From positions 2,604,001 through 2,668,000 of the forward strand of contig NZ_CP089211.1 in assembly GCF_021183825.1 (NCBI RefSeq): DNA of 64,000 nt. The letters run 5' to 3'. Origin of the DNA: Sinomicrobium kalidii. Lineage in GTDB: Bacteria > Bacteroidota > Bacteroidia > Flavobacteriales > Flavobacteriaceae. The translations under genes and the position numbers were made by a program. Numbering within the stretch: the stretch's first letter is position 1; each line of letters opens with the position of its first letter. Positions 18,035 through 26,514 of this stretch are shown here, one piece after another. The notes beneath the pieces are model-generated. The model ran no database searches. It was not told the DNA's origin and worked only from the letters and a program-made list of their open reading frames with translations.

Positions 18035-19669
18035 ATGAAAAAACTGCTCAACAAACGAATATTATTCCCGGTCATTGCCGTATGCCTGTTTTTTACGGCC
18101 ACTTCGTTTAAGAATGATTTTTTCGAAATAGCCAAGCAGATAGAGATATTTACCACCCTGTTCAAGGAACTGAACATGAACTACGTGGATGAAACCAATC
18201 CCGCGGAGCTGATGGACGGAGCCATCAAGGAAATGCTCAGTAACCTCGATCCGTATACGGTTTACATGAATGAACAGGATGTGGAAGAATACAAGATCAA
18301 GAACCGGGGAGAATATTCCGGGATCGGTGCAGTGGTACGGAGTTATCACGATAAACTGCTCATTGTAGAACCGTACAAAGGCTATCCGGCAGATGAGGCG
18401 GGGCTGAAGGCCGGCGATGAAATAGTTCAAATTGGCGATGTCACTATTGCAGACTTCAAGGACGATGCCGGTGAACTGCTCAAAGGGGCCGTGAACAGTG
18501 AAGTAGAGATAACCTACGAAAGACAGGACAAAATACACCGTACCACCCTTACCCGGAAGGAAATAGAGGTTGACGCTGTACCGTTTTACGGGAAGATCAA
18601 CGATAAAACCGGGTATATTGTATTGTCACGGTTTAACCGAAAGGCATCGAGCCAGACAAAAGAAGCCCTGGAAGAACTGGAATCACAAGGGATTGAACAG
18701 CTTATCCTGGACCTCCGGGGGAATCCGGGAGGGTTACTGACAGAGGCCATTGAGGTTACCAATCTTTTTGTTCCCAAAGGGGAGACTATTGTAACCACCA
18801 GGTCCAAGGTAAAGAAATTTAATCAGGAATTCCGGACCAGGAAGCAGGCCGTGGATACCGAAATACCCCTTGTGGTACTTATTAACGGAAGAAGCGCCTC
18901 GGCAAGTGAGATCGTATCCGGTGCCCTGCAGGATCTGGACAGGGCCGTAATTGTAGGTGCGCGTAGTTTCGGTAAAGGGTTGGTACAGAGACCATTGAAA
19001 CTCACTTACGGTACCCAGCTCAAGGTTACTATTTCCCGGTATTACACACCCAGCGGAAGGTGTATTCAGGCCCTGGATTATGCACACAGGGACGAAAACG
19101 GTAAGGCGGTCAGGGCCAATGCCTCGCAGTATAAGGCCTTCAAGACCAGGAAGGGGCGAACCGTGTATGACGGTGGCGGAATAACGCCCGATGTGGAAGT
19201 GAAGGCGTTGAAACAGAACAAGATCATAAAGGAACTGCTTACCGATTACGTCATTTTTGATTATGCCACCAATTATTATTACACCCGTAAAGTAGACAAT
19301 CTGGAAGACTTTTCGTTTACGGATGCTGATTACGAGGATTTCAAAAAGTTTGTTATGGAAAGCGATTTCAGCTATGAGACCGAAGTGGAAAAGCTGTTGA
19401 AACAAGCGGCCGGAAGTGAAGAGATGGAGTTATTCGGTTCCCGGGTACAACAGGATTATCAGGAATTGCTAAAAGATATTGAAAGAGGAAAAATTACGGC
19501 CCTGGATAACTATAAGAAAGAACTTTCCAAGGAGATAGAAGATGAGATCATCAAAAGGTATTTCTACAGGGAAGGGTTATATGATTACTACCTTTCCCAT
19601 GATGAAGCCATTGTAGCTGCCGCCGGTCTGTTAAAAGATAAGGCAAAATACAGTTCGTTGCTGAAATAG
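18035..19669 (+). CDS. S41 family carboxy-terminal processing protease
   Basis: A periplasmic serine protease of the Tsp/CtpA type, 544 residues. A signal or anchor segment (about 8-22) is followed by a helical N-domain, a PDZ domain (about 85-175, with GEYSGIGAVV) and the S41 catalytic core. The serine motif SASASEI and lysine motif GARSFGKGLVQ are present (about 285-315). A helical C-terminal extension completes it. It is known in the family to trim or degrade envelope proteins from the C-terminus. It converges with alr, 26 bp from its stop. Confidence 0.93.
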   Translation: MKKLLNKRILFPVIAVCLFFTATSFKNDFFEIAKQIEIFTTLFKELNMNYVDETNPAELMDGAIKEMLSNLDPYTVYMNEQDVEEYKIKNRGEYSGIGAVVRSYHDKLLIVEPYKGYPADEAGLKAGDEIVQIGDVTIADFKDDAGELLKGAVNSEVEITYERQDKIHRTTLTRKEIEVDAVPFYGKINDKTGYIVLSRFNRKASSQTKEALEELESQGIEQLILDLRGNPGGLLTEAIEVTNLFVPKGETIVTTRSKVKKFNQEFRTRKQAVDTEIPLVVLINGRSASASEIVSGALQDLDRAVIVGARSFGKGLVQRPLKLTYGTQLKVTISRYYTPSGRCIQALDYAHRDENGKAVRANASQYKAFKTRKGRTVYDGGGITPDVEVKALKQNKIIKELLTDYVIFDYATNYYYTRKVDNLEDFSFTDADYEDFKKFVMESDFSYETEVEKLLKQAAGSEEMELFGSRVQQDYQELLKDIERGKITALDNYKKELSKEIEDEIIKRYFYREGLYDYYLSHDEAIVAAAGLLKDKAKYSSLLK

Positions 19670-19695
19670 CCGCGCAACACGGGCGGACATGTCTT

Positions 19696-20802
19696 TTACC
19701 GGATATATACCCGTTTTACCCTGCGGGAGATACCGGTTATCAGTTCATAGGAGATAGTGCCTGCCGTAGCGGCAAATTCCGCTGCGGTCGGGTTTTTACC
19801 GTAAACCACAACTTCATCCCCTTCCCTGCAATCTATATGGGTTATGTCTACCATAAGCATATCCATACATACATTACCGATTATGGGAGCGTATTTGCCG
19901 TTTATCCGTACGTATCCCCTGCCGTTCCCGTATTGTCTTCCTATGCCGTCGGCATGTCCCAGCGGCAAGGTAGCGGTGCGGGTAGGTTTTTCAGCGACAA
20001 AGGCCCTGTTGTAGCTCAGGCTGTCCCCTTTTTTCAGCAGATGGATCTGTGAAATTACGGTTTTAAGGGTTCCCACGGGACAAAGGTGTTTGCCCTTTTC
20101 ACTGTCATTGCCATAACCGTAAAGGCCGATACCACTTCTTACCATGTCAAATTGTGCCTCCGGATAACAAAGTATGCCGGAAGTATTGCATTGATGCAGC
20201 AAAGGCCTGTACCCTTCGATATCCTCAAAAACAGCTGCTATTCGAAGAAATGCATCGATCTGGCTCCGGGTAAAAGATACTTCGTCCGGATCTTCCGAGG
20301 CGGCCAGGTGTGAAAACACAGAGGCCACTTTTAACGAAGGGTTTCTGGAGATGGCGGCAAATACTTTTTCCGCATCTCCTTCATCAAAGCCCAGCCTGTT
20401 GAGCCCGGTGTTGAATTTCAGGTGCACAGGATAATCCGAAAGTTTCCGTGCCTTCGCAGTTTCCAGGAAGCCTGTCATCACGTAGTCAGAATAAATGCAG
20501 GGTTCCAGCGAATAATCTACCAGGCGGTTAAAGTGAACACTTTGCGGGTGCAGCACTAAGATGGGGGTTTTGATGCCCGCTTCCCGGAGTTCTATGCCTT
20601 CACTGGTATAGGCCACGGCAAAATAATCCACTCCCAGTTGTTCCAGGTAAGGAGCAATTTTGGTGGCATCGTGCCCGTAAGCAAAGGCTTTTACCACAGC
20701 CATGAATCTGGTCTCCGGACGGAGGGTGGATCTCAGGTATTCATAATTGGCACGTAAGGCCCCGAGGTCTATTTCAAGTACAGTCTCTGCAACTTCAGGC
20801 AT
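19696..20802 (-). CDS. alr: Alanine racemase
   Basis: A PLP enzyme making D-alanine for peptidoglycan, 368 residues. The PLP lysine lies in VVKAFAYGHD (usually KADAYGHG; the Phe is a conservative oddity common to Bacteroidota). The second-base region SYNRAFVA and the substrate loop NVCMDMLMVDIT are present. It starts 68 bp after the tdk stop, and the tdk-alr pairing is frequent in Flavobacteriia. Confidence 0.95.
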   Translation of the reverse strand: MPEVAETVLEIDLGALRANYEYLRSTLRPETRFMAVVKAFAYGHDATKIAPYLEQLGVDYFAVAYTSEGIELREAGIKTPILVLHPQSVHFNRLVDYSLEPCIYSDYVMTGFLETAKARKLSDYPVHLKFNTGLNRLGFDEGDAEKVFAAISRNPSLKVASVFSHLAASEDPDEVSFTRSQIDAFLRIAAVFEDIEGYRPLLHQCNTSGILCYPEAQFDMVRSGIGLYGYGNDSEKGKHLCPVGTLKTVISQIHLLKKGDSLSYNRAFVAEKPTRTATLPLGHADGIGRQYGNGRGYVRINGKYAPIIGNVCMDMLMVDITHIDCREGDEVVVYGKNPTAAEFAATAGTISYELITGISRRVKRVYIR

Positions 20803-20870
20803 GATCTTGTTCAGGAGTTTATAAAGGTTTCTTGTGATGTGTCGGGGTAGTGTGGGGTTGGCATGGTAAG

Positions 20871-21521
20871 CTATCTCCGTGTGTCGTTTTTCTTCTTTTC
20901 GGACAGGTTCTCCGGGTCTTTGACTTCCATTTTTCCTACTTTTTCCTTCAGCATGGCTTTGTAAAACGCTGCCCTGCTCAAGGGTTCGTATTCTTCGGTT
21001 TCTCCCAGTAACACCAGCTTGTCGTCACTGGATTTCCGGAAACTGTAATTCGCCAGGTTTCCCGTTCGCGTGCAGATGGCATGTACTTTGGTTACATATT
21101 CCGCGGTAGCCATCAGGGCAGGCATGGGGCCGAACGGGTTTCCCTTGAAATCCATGTCCAGTCCGGCTACAACCACACGAATGCCTTTGTTGGCCAGGTC
21201 ATTACATACGGTTACGATCTCGTCGTCAAAAAACTGGGCTTCGTCTATGCCAATAACATCGCAATCGTCGGCCAGTATCCGGATGTTTGCCGCGGCCGGG
21301 ACCGGGGTAGATCGTATTTCATTGGCATCGTGAGACACTACCATTTCATCACTGTGCCGGGTGTCTATTGAAGGTTTGAAGATCTCCACTTTCTGTTTGG
21401 CGATCTGGGCACGCCGGAGCCTGCGGATGAGTTCTTCCGTTTTTCCGGAAAACATGGAACCGCAAATAACTTCTATCCACCCAAATTGTTCTTTATGATT
21501 AACTGTATTTTCGAGAAACAT
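20871..21521 (-). CDS. tdk: Thymidine kinase
   Basis: Phosphorylates thymidine for salvage into dTTP; type II thymidine kinase, 216 residues. The P-loop is GSMFSGKTEEL (about 21-31), and the Walker B and catalytic segment is DEAQFFDDEI. The zinc lasso of the family (four Cys) is mostly lost: only the Cys of HAICTRTGN remains, and YEPLSRAAFYK carries Ser and Ala where Cys is usual. The C-terminus is a lysine-rich tail. It is the first gene of a minus-strand pair with alr. Confidence 0.94.
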   Translation of the reverse strand: MFLENTVNHKEQFGWIEVICGSMFSGKTEELIRRLRRAQIAKQKVEIFKPSIDTRHSDEMVVSHDANEIRSTPVPAAANIRILADDCDVIGIDEAQFFDDEIVTVCNDLANKGIRVVVAGLDMDFKGNPFGPMPALMATAEYVTKVHAICTRTGNLANYSFRKSSDDKLVLLGETEEYEPLSRAAFYKAMLKEKVGKMEVKDPENLSEKKKNDTRR

Positions 21522-21968
21522 TTTGTATTTTTCAACTCAGAAACGGGCATAGGTAAACGTTGTTGTTCCGGCCGGCTCGTTATTGGCAATGAGAGGCCGG
21601 ACTTTATGCACGTATCCGGAATGTGAACAAACTTTTGTTGTGATACTGACTCAAAGAATGTAAAAAATTAAAACCGCCGTAACAAATACCATCTTTTTTG
21701 GTATGGAACTTGTGCAGACTAAAGTAAATTTTTTTACTGAAATTTATGCAAAGCTAAGCAAAAAACGGGACGGGTTTTTATGAGGGGCATACCTTTTTTT
21801 AATGAAAATATGTTAGAATATTCCTAATATATTTGTATCTGTTCCGGAAAAAGCTATATTAATAGTCATAAAATGATCGGGATAACCGGTGATTTTTGAT
21901 GGAAAATGAAGGATTCGGGAATTCTCCCCGCAAAAAGGTAACAGACACTAACTTATAAAATAAAAGCG
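21522..21968. other. Divergent intergenic region between tdk and a hypothetical gene
   Basis: A 447-bp, AT-rich gap with no gene seen. Features are small inverted repeats (ATACC...GGTAT near 21686-21705 and AGTAAA...TTTACT near 21722), a TAGCTTTG box on the minus strand (21749-21756) and TATATTTG on the plus strand (21828-21835). Confidence 0.5.
21828..21835 (+). promoter_or_regulatory. Candidate -7 box upstream of the hypothetical/rsmI pair
   Basis: TATATTTG matches TAnnTTTG. The -33 region is T-rich without a clear TTG. It lies 133 bp before the start codon. Confidence 0.4.
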
Positions 21969-22646
21969 ATGAAAAAGAAATTGGAATCCGAATTGGTCAG
22001 CATAGCCCATGATATCCTGAAGCTGAAAGGCAGGGAAGATGTGGCCGCACTTCAGGTTCAGGCACAGAAAGTATATGAAAAACTCACCGTGTTGAAATTC
22101 GTCGAAGAACACTTTGGAGAGGTACAGCCCAGTATAGGGAAAAGTGAGGCCCTTCAGAAGTTCGAGCAACTCGCAGGCGCCGTAATAGAAGAAAATACGG
22201 GGGTTCCGGAAAGCAATCCGCATACCGAAGATATCATAGTGCCGGGAATCGATACCCTGAAGGACATTGTGGCCGAAATGCCGGAAAGGGAAACCCTGGA
22301 AGACATTCTTGCCGATATCATGCCCGACCCGGTGTTTGAAAAGCGGGAAACGGAAGATATTACCCCGGTAATGGAAAAGTCCGAAGTACGGGTGAAGTCG
22401 CTTAACGACAGGTTGAAAGACGGAGTTACGATAGGGCTCAACGATAAGATTGCCTTTATAAAACATCTCTTTAACGATAGCACAGAAGATTACAACCGGG
22501 TGATTTCACAGATCAATACGATAGAAAGCGCAGATGAGGCTAGGAATTTTATTCGGCATATGATAAAGCCGGATTATAACAACTGGGAAGGCAAAGAAAA
22601 GTATGAAGAACGGTTTATGACAATCCTCGAACAGAAATTTGCCTGA
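21969..22646 (+). CDS. Conserved hypothetical protein upstream of rsmI
   Basis: 225 residues, cytosolic and acidic, with no signal peptide. The N-terminal part (about 1-70) is a helical region, followed by a proline- and acid-rich linker (75-130). The C-terminus (about 135-225) has a compact helical segment, including NDKIAFIKHLFNDSTEDYNR, that looks conserved. I do not know a function; a gene of this kind between tdk and rsmI is familiar from Flavobacteriaceae. It lies 96 bp before rsmI. Confidence 0.75.
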   Translation: MKKKLESELVSIAHDILKLKGREDVAALQVQAQKVYEKLTVLKFVEEHFGEVQPSIGKSEALQKFEQLAGAVIEENTGVPESNPHTEDIIVPGIDTLKDIVAEMPERETLEDILADIMPDPVFEKRETEDITPVMEKSEVRVKSLNDRLKDGVTIGLNDKIAFIKHLFNDSTEDYNRVISQINTIESADEARNFIRHMIKPDYNNWEGKEKYEERFMTILEQKFA

Positions 22647-22742
22647 TAAACCGGAAATGAATAATGTCATCTGCTTTTGCTTTCCGGAAATAAGTATATG
22701 TAGGGAAAGACGTTTGTAGTGCAAGGTAAGTAGTGTAATAAC

Positions 22743-23420
22743 ATGGCCAGACTTTATATAGTGCCCACACCCATAGGTAACCTGGGCGATATGACCTTCA
22801 GGGCGGTCGAAATCCTGAAAAACGCAGATACTGTACTTGCGGAAGATACGCGTACCAGCGGGAAATTATTCAAACACTTCGGAATAACTACCTCGTTACA
22901 GAGCCATCATATGCATAATGAGCACAAGACGGTAGACGCCATTGTAAGCCGGATAGCGGGCGGTGAGACCATTGCCCTTATTTCCGATGCGGGAACGCCC
23001 GCAATTTCCGATCCCGGATTTCTGCTTACCAGAGCCTGCCTGAAACAAGGCCTGGATGTGGAATGCCTGCCCGGGGCAACGGCATTTGTCCCCGCGCTTG
23101 TAAACAGTGGTTTACCTAATGACAGGTTTGTATTTGAAGGTTTCCTGCCCGCAAAAAAAGGAAGGCAAACCCGGCTTAAAGCACTTGCGGAAGAAACCCG
23201 CACCATGATATTTTATGAATCCCCGTATAAATTGATCAGGACCCTGGGTGATTTTGTAACCTTTTTCGGGGAAGACCGGCCGGTTTCTGTTTCCAGGGAG
23301 CTTACAAAACTATACGAGGAAACCCTTCGCGGTACCGCCATAGAAATACTTGCCCATTTTGAAGAAAAACCTCCGAAAGGAGAGATCGTTATCGTGGTGG
23401 GTGGAGCCGGGGGCAGGTAA
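22743..23420 (+). CDS. rsmI: 16S rRNA (cytidine1402-2'-O)-methyltransferase
   Basis: Methylates the ribose of C1402 in the decoding centre, using S-adenosylmethionine. The 225 residues have the tetrapyrrole-methylase fold signature: YIVPTPIGNLGDMT at the start, AEDTRTSGKLFKHF near 35, and SDAGTPAISDPGF near 80. Length is slightly short of the E. coli enzyme but normal for Bacteroidota. Confidence 0.96.
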   Translation: MARLYIVPTPIGNLGDMTFRAVEILKNADTVLAEDTRTSGKLFKHFGITTSLQSHHMHNEHKTVDAIVSRIAGGETIALISDAGTPAISDPGFLLTRACLKQGLDVECLPGATAFVPALVNSGLPNDRFVFEGFLPAKKGRQTRLKALAEETRTMIFYESPYKLIRTLGDFVTFFGEDRPVSVSRELTKLYEETLRGTAIEILAHFEEKPPKGEIVIVVGGAGGR

Positions 23421-23474
23421 CAACTATTCCGCTCCGGAATCGAACTTACCCGATCCCCGATATCTTGTAATGTA

Positions 23475-23858
23475 TTAAGTGAGTGTGGCTATCCACCATA
23501 TGTTACCGAAAGGGTCTCTGAAACCTGCACTTCTCGTATTGTCGTCTTCATCCAGGGGTGCCATGAGAGAAACCGCCCCGGCATCAAGCGCTTCGTAATA
23601 AGTAAGGTCCGTATCTTTTACATAGACATACATGCTTCCCGGAATAACCTGTTTTTTACCGGAAGCCTCCGCCAGAAAAAGGGTGCTGTCCCCTATTTTT
23701 ATTTCCGAATGCTGTATTTTCTTATGGGTATTCAGTATGCGTATCATTTCCTGTCCCCGGAAAATTCTCCTGATGAAATCTATCAGGGCATCTGCCTTTT
23801 CCACCAGCAGGTATGGCATAACCTGTTGGTGCCCTGCAACTATCTTTGTCCGCTTCAT
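23475..23858 (-). CDS. VOC (glyoxalase/PhnB-like) protein
   Basis: 127 residues of the vicinal-oxygen-chelate fold; the C-terminal strand FRDPFGNIWWIAT is a typical PhnB-type ending, and SEIKIGDSTLFLAE is a typical middle strand. The substrate is unknown. It converges with rsmI, whose stop lies 54 bp away. Confidence 0.8.
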   Translation of the reverse strand: MKRTKIVAGHQQVMPYLLVEKADALIDFIRRIFRGQEMIRILNTHKKIQHSEIKIGDSTLFLAEASGKKQVIPGSMYVYVKDTDLTYYEALDAGAVSLMAPLDEDDNTRSAGFRDPFGNIWWIATLT

Positions 23859-23987
23859 TGCTGCTATCGTTTCTTATTTCTATCAACGCATGCAGGAGTG
23901 TAAATATTTCCTGGCCGGACAATTATTTTCCGGGGATAACCGAAGTACTTGCGGTACGGAAAAGTAAAAACCGGAAAACGGTATTTC

Positions 23988-24473
23988 TCAAAGCATGAGT
24001 TCCATTTTGATATTTGCTCTTTCATAGGGAGAATCAGGGTTAAGGGGGACCACCCTGAACCCGGACCGGATGTACAGGTTTATAGCGGGGGCCAGCTTGG
24101 TGTTGGATTCCAGGAAAATGCGCTTTTTTCCTCTTTTTATGGCGTAGTCTATAGCACGGAGCATAAGCCTTTTACCGATCTTTTGCCCCTGATAGTCTTC
24201 GGAAACCGCCATTTTGGCCAGTTCATAGGTGTCCGGGCTATCGGCAATGAGTGCTGCCGTGCCTACTGCCTTTTCACCGGCCAGGGCAATAAGTATTTGG
24301 CCGCCCGGCCGGATAATGGTTGGGTAAGGATTTTCGAGCATTTCACTGTCGTGTGGTTCTACGGAGAAATACTTGTGCAGCCACTCGTGATTGAGTCGGG
24401 CAAAATCTGCAGTGTACTCGGGCTGAAATTCTATGATCTCTATCAATTTCCGGGAGTTGGTATGCGTGTTCAT
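23988..24473 (-). CDS. GNAT family N-acetyltransferase
   Basis: 161 residues from the ATG chosen at 24473 (MNTHTNSRKLIEIIEF); an upstream in-frame ATG would run into the marR coding region. The acetyl-CoA site is seen in ELAKMAVSEDYQGQKIGKRL, followed by LESNTKLAPAINLYIRSGF. Such enzymes, when linked to MarR regulators, often modify small molecules. It starts 10 bp after the marR stop and should be cotranscribed with it. Confidence 0.87.
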   Translation of the reverse strand: MNTHTNSRKLIEIIEFQPEYTADFARLNHEWLHKYFSVEPHDSEMLENPYPTIIRPGGQILIALAGEKAVGTAALIADSPDTYELAKMAVSEDYQGQKIGKRLMLRAIDYAIKRGKKRIFLESNTKLAPAINLYIRSGFRVVPLNPDSPYERANIKMELML

Positions 24474-24483
24474 CTTAAGGCAG

Positions 24484-24972
24484 TTATTTTTGGTGTTTGT
24501 GATATTCGTCCAGGGTGAGTTGCACAAAACCGTTTTGGTCAAAGGTTTGTTCCATGAGGTCGAGAAACCCGAGCCCGTCCTTATGTTCAAGGGCCCGGGC
24601 AATACCTTTTTCTCCCGATTTCCATATTTTTTCGTAGGCCGGGAGCTTTTTACGGGCCTTTTCCGTGAGTGCCAGTACCCGTACGCGGTTGTCGTTTGTG
24701 CCTGTTTTGGATTCCAGATAGCCCGCTTTTATCATTTTATTGGTAATGGTAATTACCGACGGATGGGCCAGGTGTATCCTGCCGGCGATTTCCGTAATGG
24801 AAAGCTTTTGATGCACTTTAAGCAATTCGAATATAACATACCAGTTGGGCTCTATGTCCACTCCCAATTCTTTGTAGAGCTTCCTGCCCTCCCGGATCAG
24901 CATGTCGTTTATGCGTTTAAGGCGCATGGTGAAACCGAGATATCCGAGCTCTTTTACAAAATCGTTTTCCAT
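24484..24972 (-). CDS. MarR family transcriptional regulator
   Basis: A 162-residue winged-helix regulator: dimerisation helices at both ends, DNA-binding wing region LSITEIAGRIHLAHPSVITI at about 70-90, then KTGTNDNRVRVLALTEKA in the wing. It is transcribed away from a MATE exporter, and two palindromes with GTAGTyGACTAC cores lie between them and flank its own -7 box, the arrangement expected for autorepression. The cognate inducer is unknown. Confidence 0.9.
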   Translation of the reverse strand: MENDFVKELGYLGFTMRLKRINDMLIREGRKLYKELGVDIEPNWYVIFELLKVHQKLSITEIAGRIHLAHPSVITITNKMIKAGYLESKTGTNDNRVRVLALTEKARKKLPAYEKIWKSGEKGIARALEHKDGLGFLDLMEQTFDQNGFVQLTLDEYHKHQK

Positions 24973-24978
24973 AATTAC

Positions 24979-24990
24979 GTAGTTGACTAC
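24979..24990. promoter_or_regulatory. Proposed MarR operator 1
   Basis: GTAGTTGACTAC, a near-perfect dyad beginning 7 bp upstream of the marR start codon. It shares 11 of 12 bases with operator 2. It would lie in the transcribed leader of marR. Confidence 0.6.
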
Positions 24991-24991
24991 G

Positions 24992-24999
24992 CAAATATA
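24992..24999 (-). promoter_or_regulatory. marR promoter -7 box
   Basis: On the minus strand this reads TATATTTG, an exact TAnnTTTG match, placed between the two palindromes 20 bp before the marR start codon. Confidence 0.6.
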
Positions 25000-25005
25000 T
25001 AAAAA

Positions 25006-25021
25006 ATGTAGTCGACTACAT
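25006..25021. promoter_or_regulatory. Proposed MarR operator 2
   Basis: ATGTAGTCGACTACAT is a perfect 16-bp palindrome. It is centred 29 bp from operator 1 and lies between marR and the MATE gene, so one dimer pair could control both. Confidence 0.65.
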
Positions 25022-25045
25022 AGATTATAAAAAAAGAAATCCGGT

Positions 25046-26464
25046 ATGGAAAGTATAAAACTTTATTCGTACTATTTTTGCACACCAAAAGACAGTGTTT
25101 TGTCCAAAAAAACTCCACACCAGGTTCCCGGGCGAAGCCGAGGGAAGGTTTCCTTCGGGGCGATCAATAAGCTGGCCATTCCGGCTATTATTGCGGGTAT
25201 TGCAGAACCCCTGATCTCCCTGACGGATATAGCGGTTATCGGCAATGTAGAGAAAAACCCCGTGGAAGCGCTTGCAGCGGCAGGTATTGTGGGATCTTTT
25301 CTTTCGGCGATCATCTGGATCGTGGCCCAGACCAAGACAGCTATATCTGCTATTGTATCCCGGCATCTCGGCGCCGGAAGATTACATGCCGTGAAGACCC
25401 TGGTGCCCCAGGCCATTGCTTTTAATTTCCTGTTGAGCCTGGTCATTTACGGGCTTACTGCATTTTTTGCAAAGTATATCTTCGGAGCCTACAATGCGGA
25501 AGGTCTTATTTTAAAATACAGTGTGGAATACTACCAGATAAGGGCCATTGGCTATCCCCTCACTCTGGTAACCTTTGCGCTTTTCGGGGTCTTCCGGGGA
25601 TTGCAGAACACCTTGTGGGCTATGAAAGCGAGTCTCGCGGGGGCAGTGGTCAATGTAGCGCTGGACTATCTTCTGGTTTACGGTATAGAAGGCTTCATTC
25701 CGCCGCTTCACCTCAAAGGCGCTGCCCTGGCAAGCCTGGCCGCTCAACTGATAATGCTGCTGATCGCTTTGTACTTTTTCTTTGTCAGAACCCCCTTTTC
25801 CCTGAAACTGCGATTTAAGATAAATCCCAGGATAAAAGATTTGCTCTTTATGAGTTTCAACCTTTTTATTCGTACCGCAGCGCTCAATTTTGCCATATAC
25901 CTGGCCAATGCGTATGCTACGGGTTATGGTAAAAATTACATTGCCGCCCAGAGTATGCTGATGAATATATGGTTGTTTTTTTCCTTTTTTATTGATGGTT
26001 ATGCCAATGCCGGAAATGCCATTTCGGGGAGGTTGCTCGGCGCCGGCGATTATAAAAGGCTGTGGCTGTTGAGCATTGATATCAGCAAATATGCCATAAC
26101 CATCGCTGTAATCTTGATGGCGGTTTGCGGGGTGTTTTACAATTCCATCGGACTGGTTTTTAATAAAGATCCCATGGTGCTTGCGGCTTTTGCTTCGGTG
26201 TTCTGGATGGTACTGCTCATGCAGCCTGTCAATGCCGTAGCTTTTATGTTTGACGGTATTTTTAAAGGTCTGGGAGAAGCTGCATATCTCCGGAATGTGT
26301 TGCTCATGGCTACTTTTCTGGGGTTCACGCCCACCCTGCTTATTGCCGATTATTTTGATCTTAAACTGTACGGTATATGGATGGCCTTTATGGTCTGGAT
26401 GCTTATCCGTTCGGGAGCACTTGTCTTTAAATTCCGGAAGAAATACCTCGGGGCTGTCGATTAA
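25046..26464 (+). CDS. MATE family efflux transporter
   Basis: A multidrug/toxin exporter driven by Na+ or H+, with 12 transmembrane helices, 472 residues. The family N-terminal segment INKLAIPAIIAGIAEPLISL begins only at about residue 42, and the preceding 40 residues are unusual: they contain a TATTTTTGCAC promoter-like box (25073) and a palindromic repeat (25125-25146). The true start may be an in-frame TTG at 25100. No ATG, GTG or TTG lies between the repeat and the first helix, so the repeat is probably translated. Divergent from marR across its operators, hence probably MarR-controlled. Confidence 0.88.
   Translation: MESIKLYSYYFCTPKDSVLSKKTPHQVPGRSRGKVSFGAINKLAIPAIIAGIAEPLISLTDIAVIGNVEKNPVEALAAAGIVGSFLSAIIWIVAQTKTAISAIVSRHLGAGRLHAVKTLVPQAIAFNFLLSLVIYGLTAFFAKYIFGAYNAEGLILKYSVEYYQIRAIGYPLTLVTFALFGVFRGLQNTLWAMKASLAGAVVNVALDYLLVYGIEGFIPPLHLKGAALASLAAQLIMLLIALYFFFVRTPFSLKLRFKINPRIKDLLFMSFNLFIRTAALNFAIYLANAYATGYGKNYIAAQSMLMNIWLFFSFFIDGYANAGNAISGRLLGAGDYKRLWLLSIDISKYAITIAVILMAVCGVFYNSIGLVFNKDPMVLAAFASVFWMVLLMQPVNAVAFMFDGIFKGLGEAAYLRNVLLMATFLGFTPTLLIADYFDLKLYGIWMAFMVWMLIRSGALVFKFRKKYLGAVD
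25073..25080 (+). promoter_or_regulatory. Promoter-like box inside the 5' end of the MATE frame
   Basis: TATTTTTG followed by CACACC is a very typical Bacteroidota -7 element. It is downstream of the ATG at 25046, which argues for a later start. No clear TTG lies 17-23 bp upstream. Confidence 0.4.
25125..25146. repeat. Palindrome-flanked repeat with CGAAG core, copy A
   Basis: The core CCGGGCGAAGCCGAGG is flanked by TTCCC/GGGAA. It matches the element at 45251-45270 in the core, while the flanking arms differ but remain complementary to each other. It lies within the N-terminal part of the MATE gene. Confidence 0.5.
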
Positions 26465-26514
26465 TATTCGTATTTTCGTTCGTATAACTTCATCTTTTAA
26501 AATCTTTAAACAGT

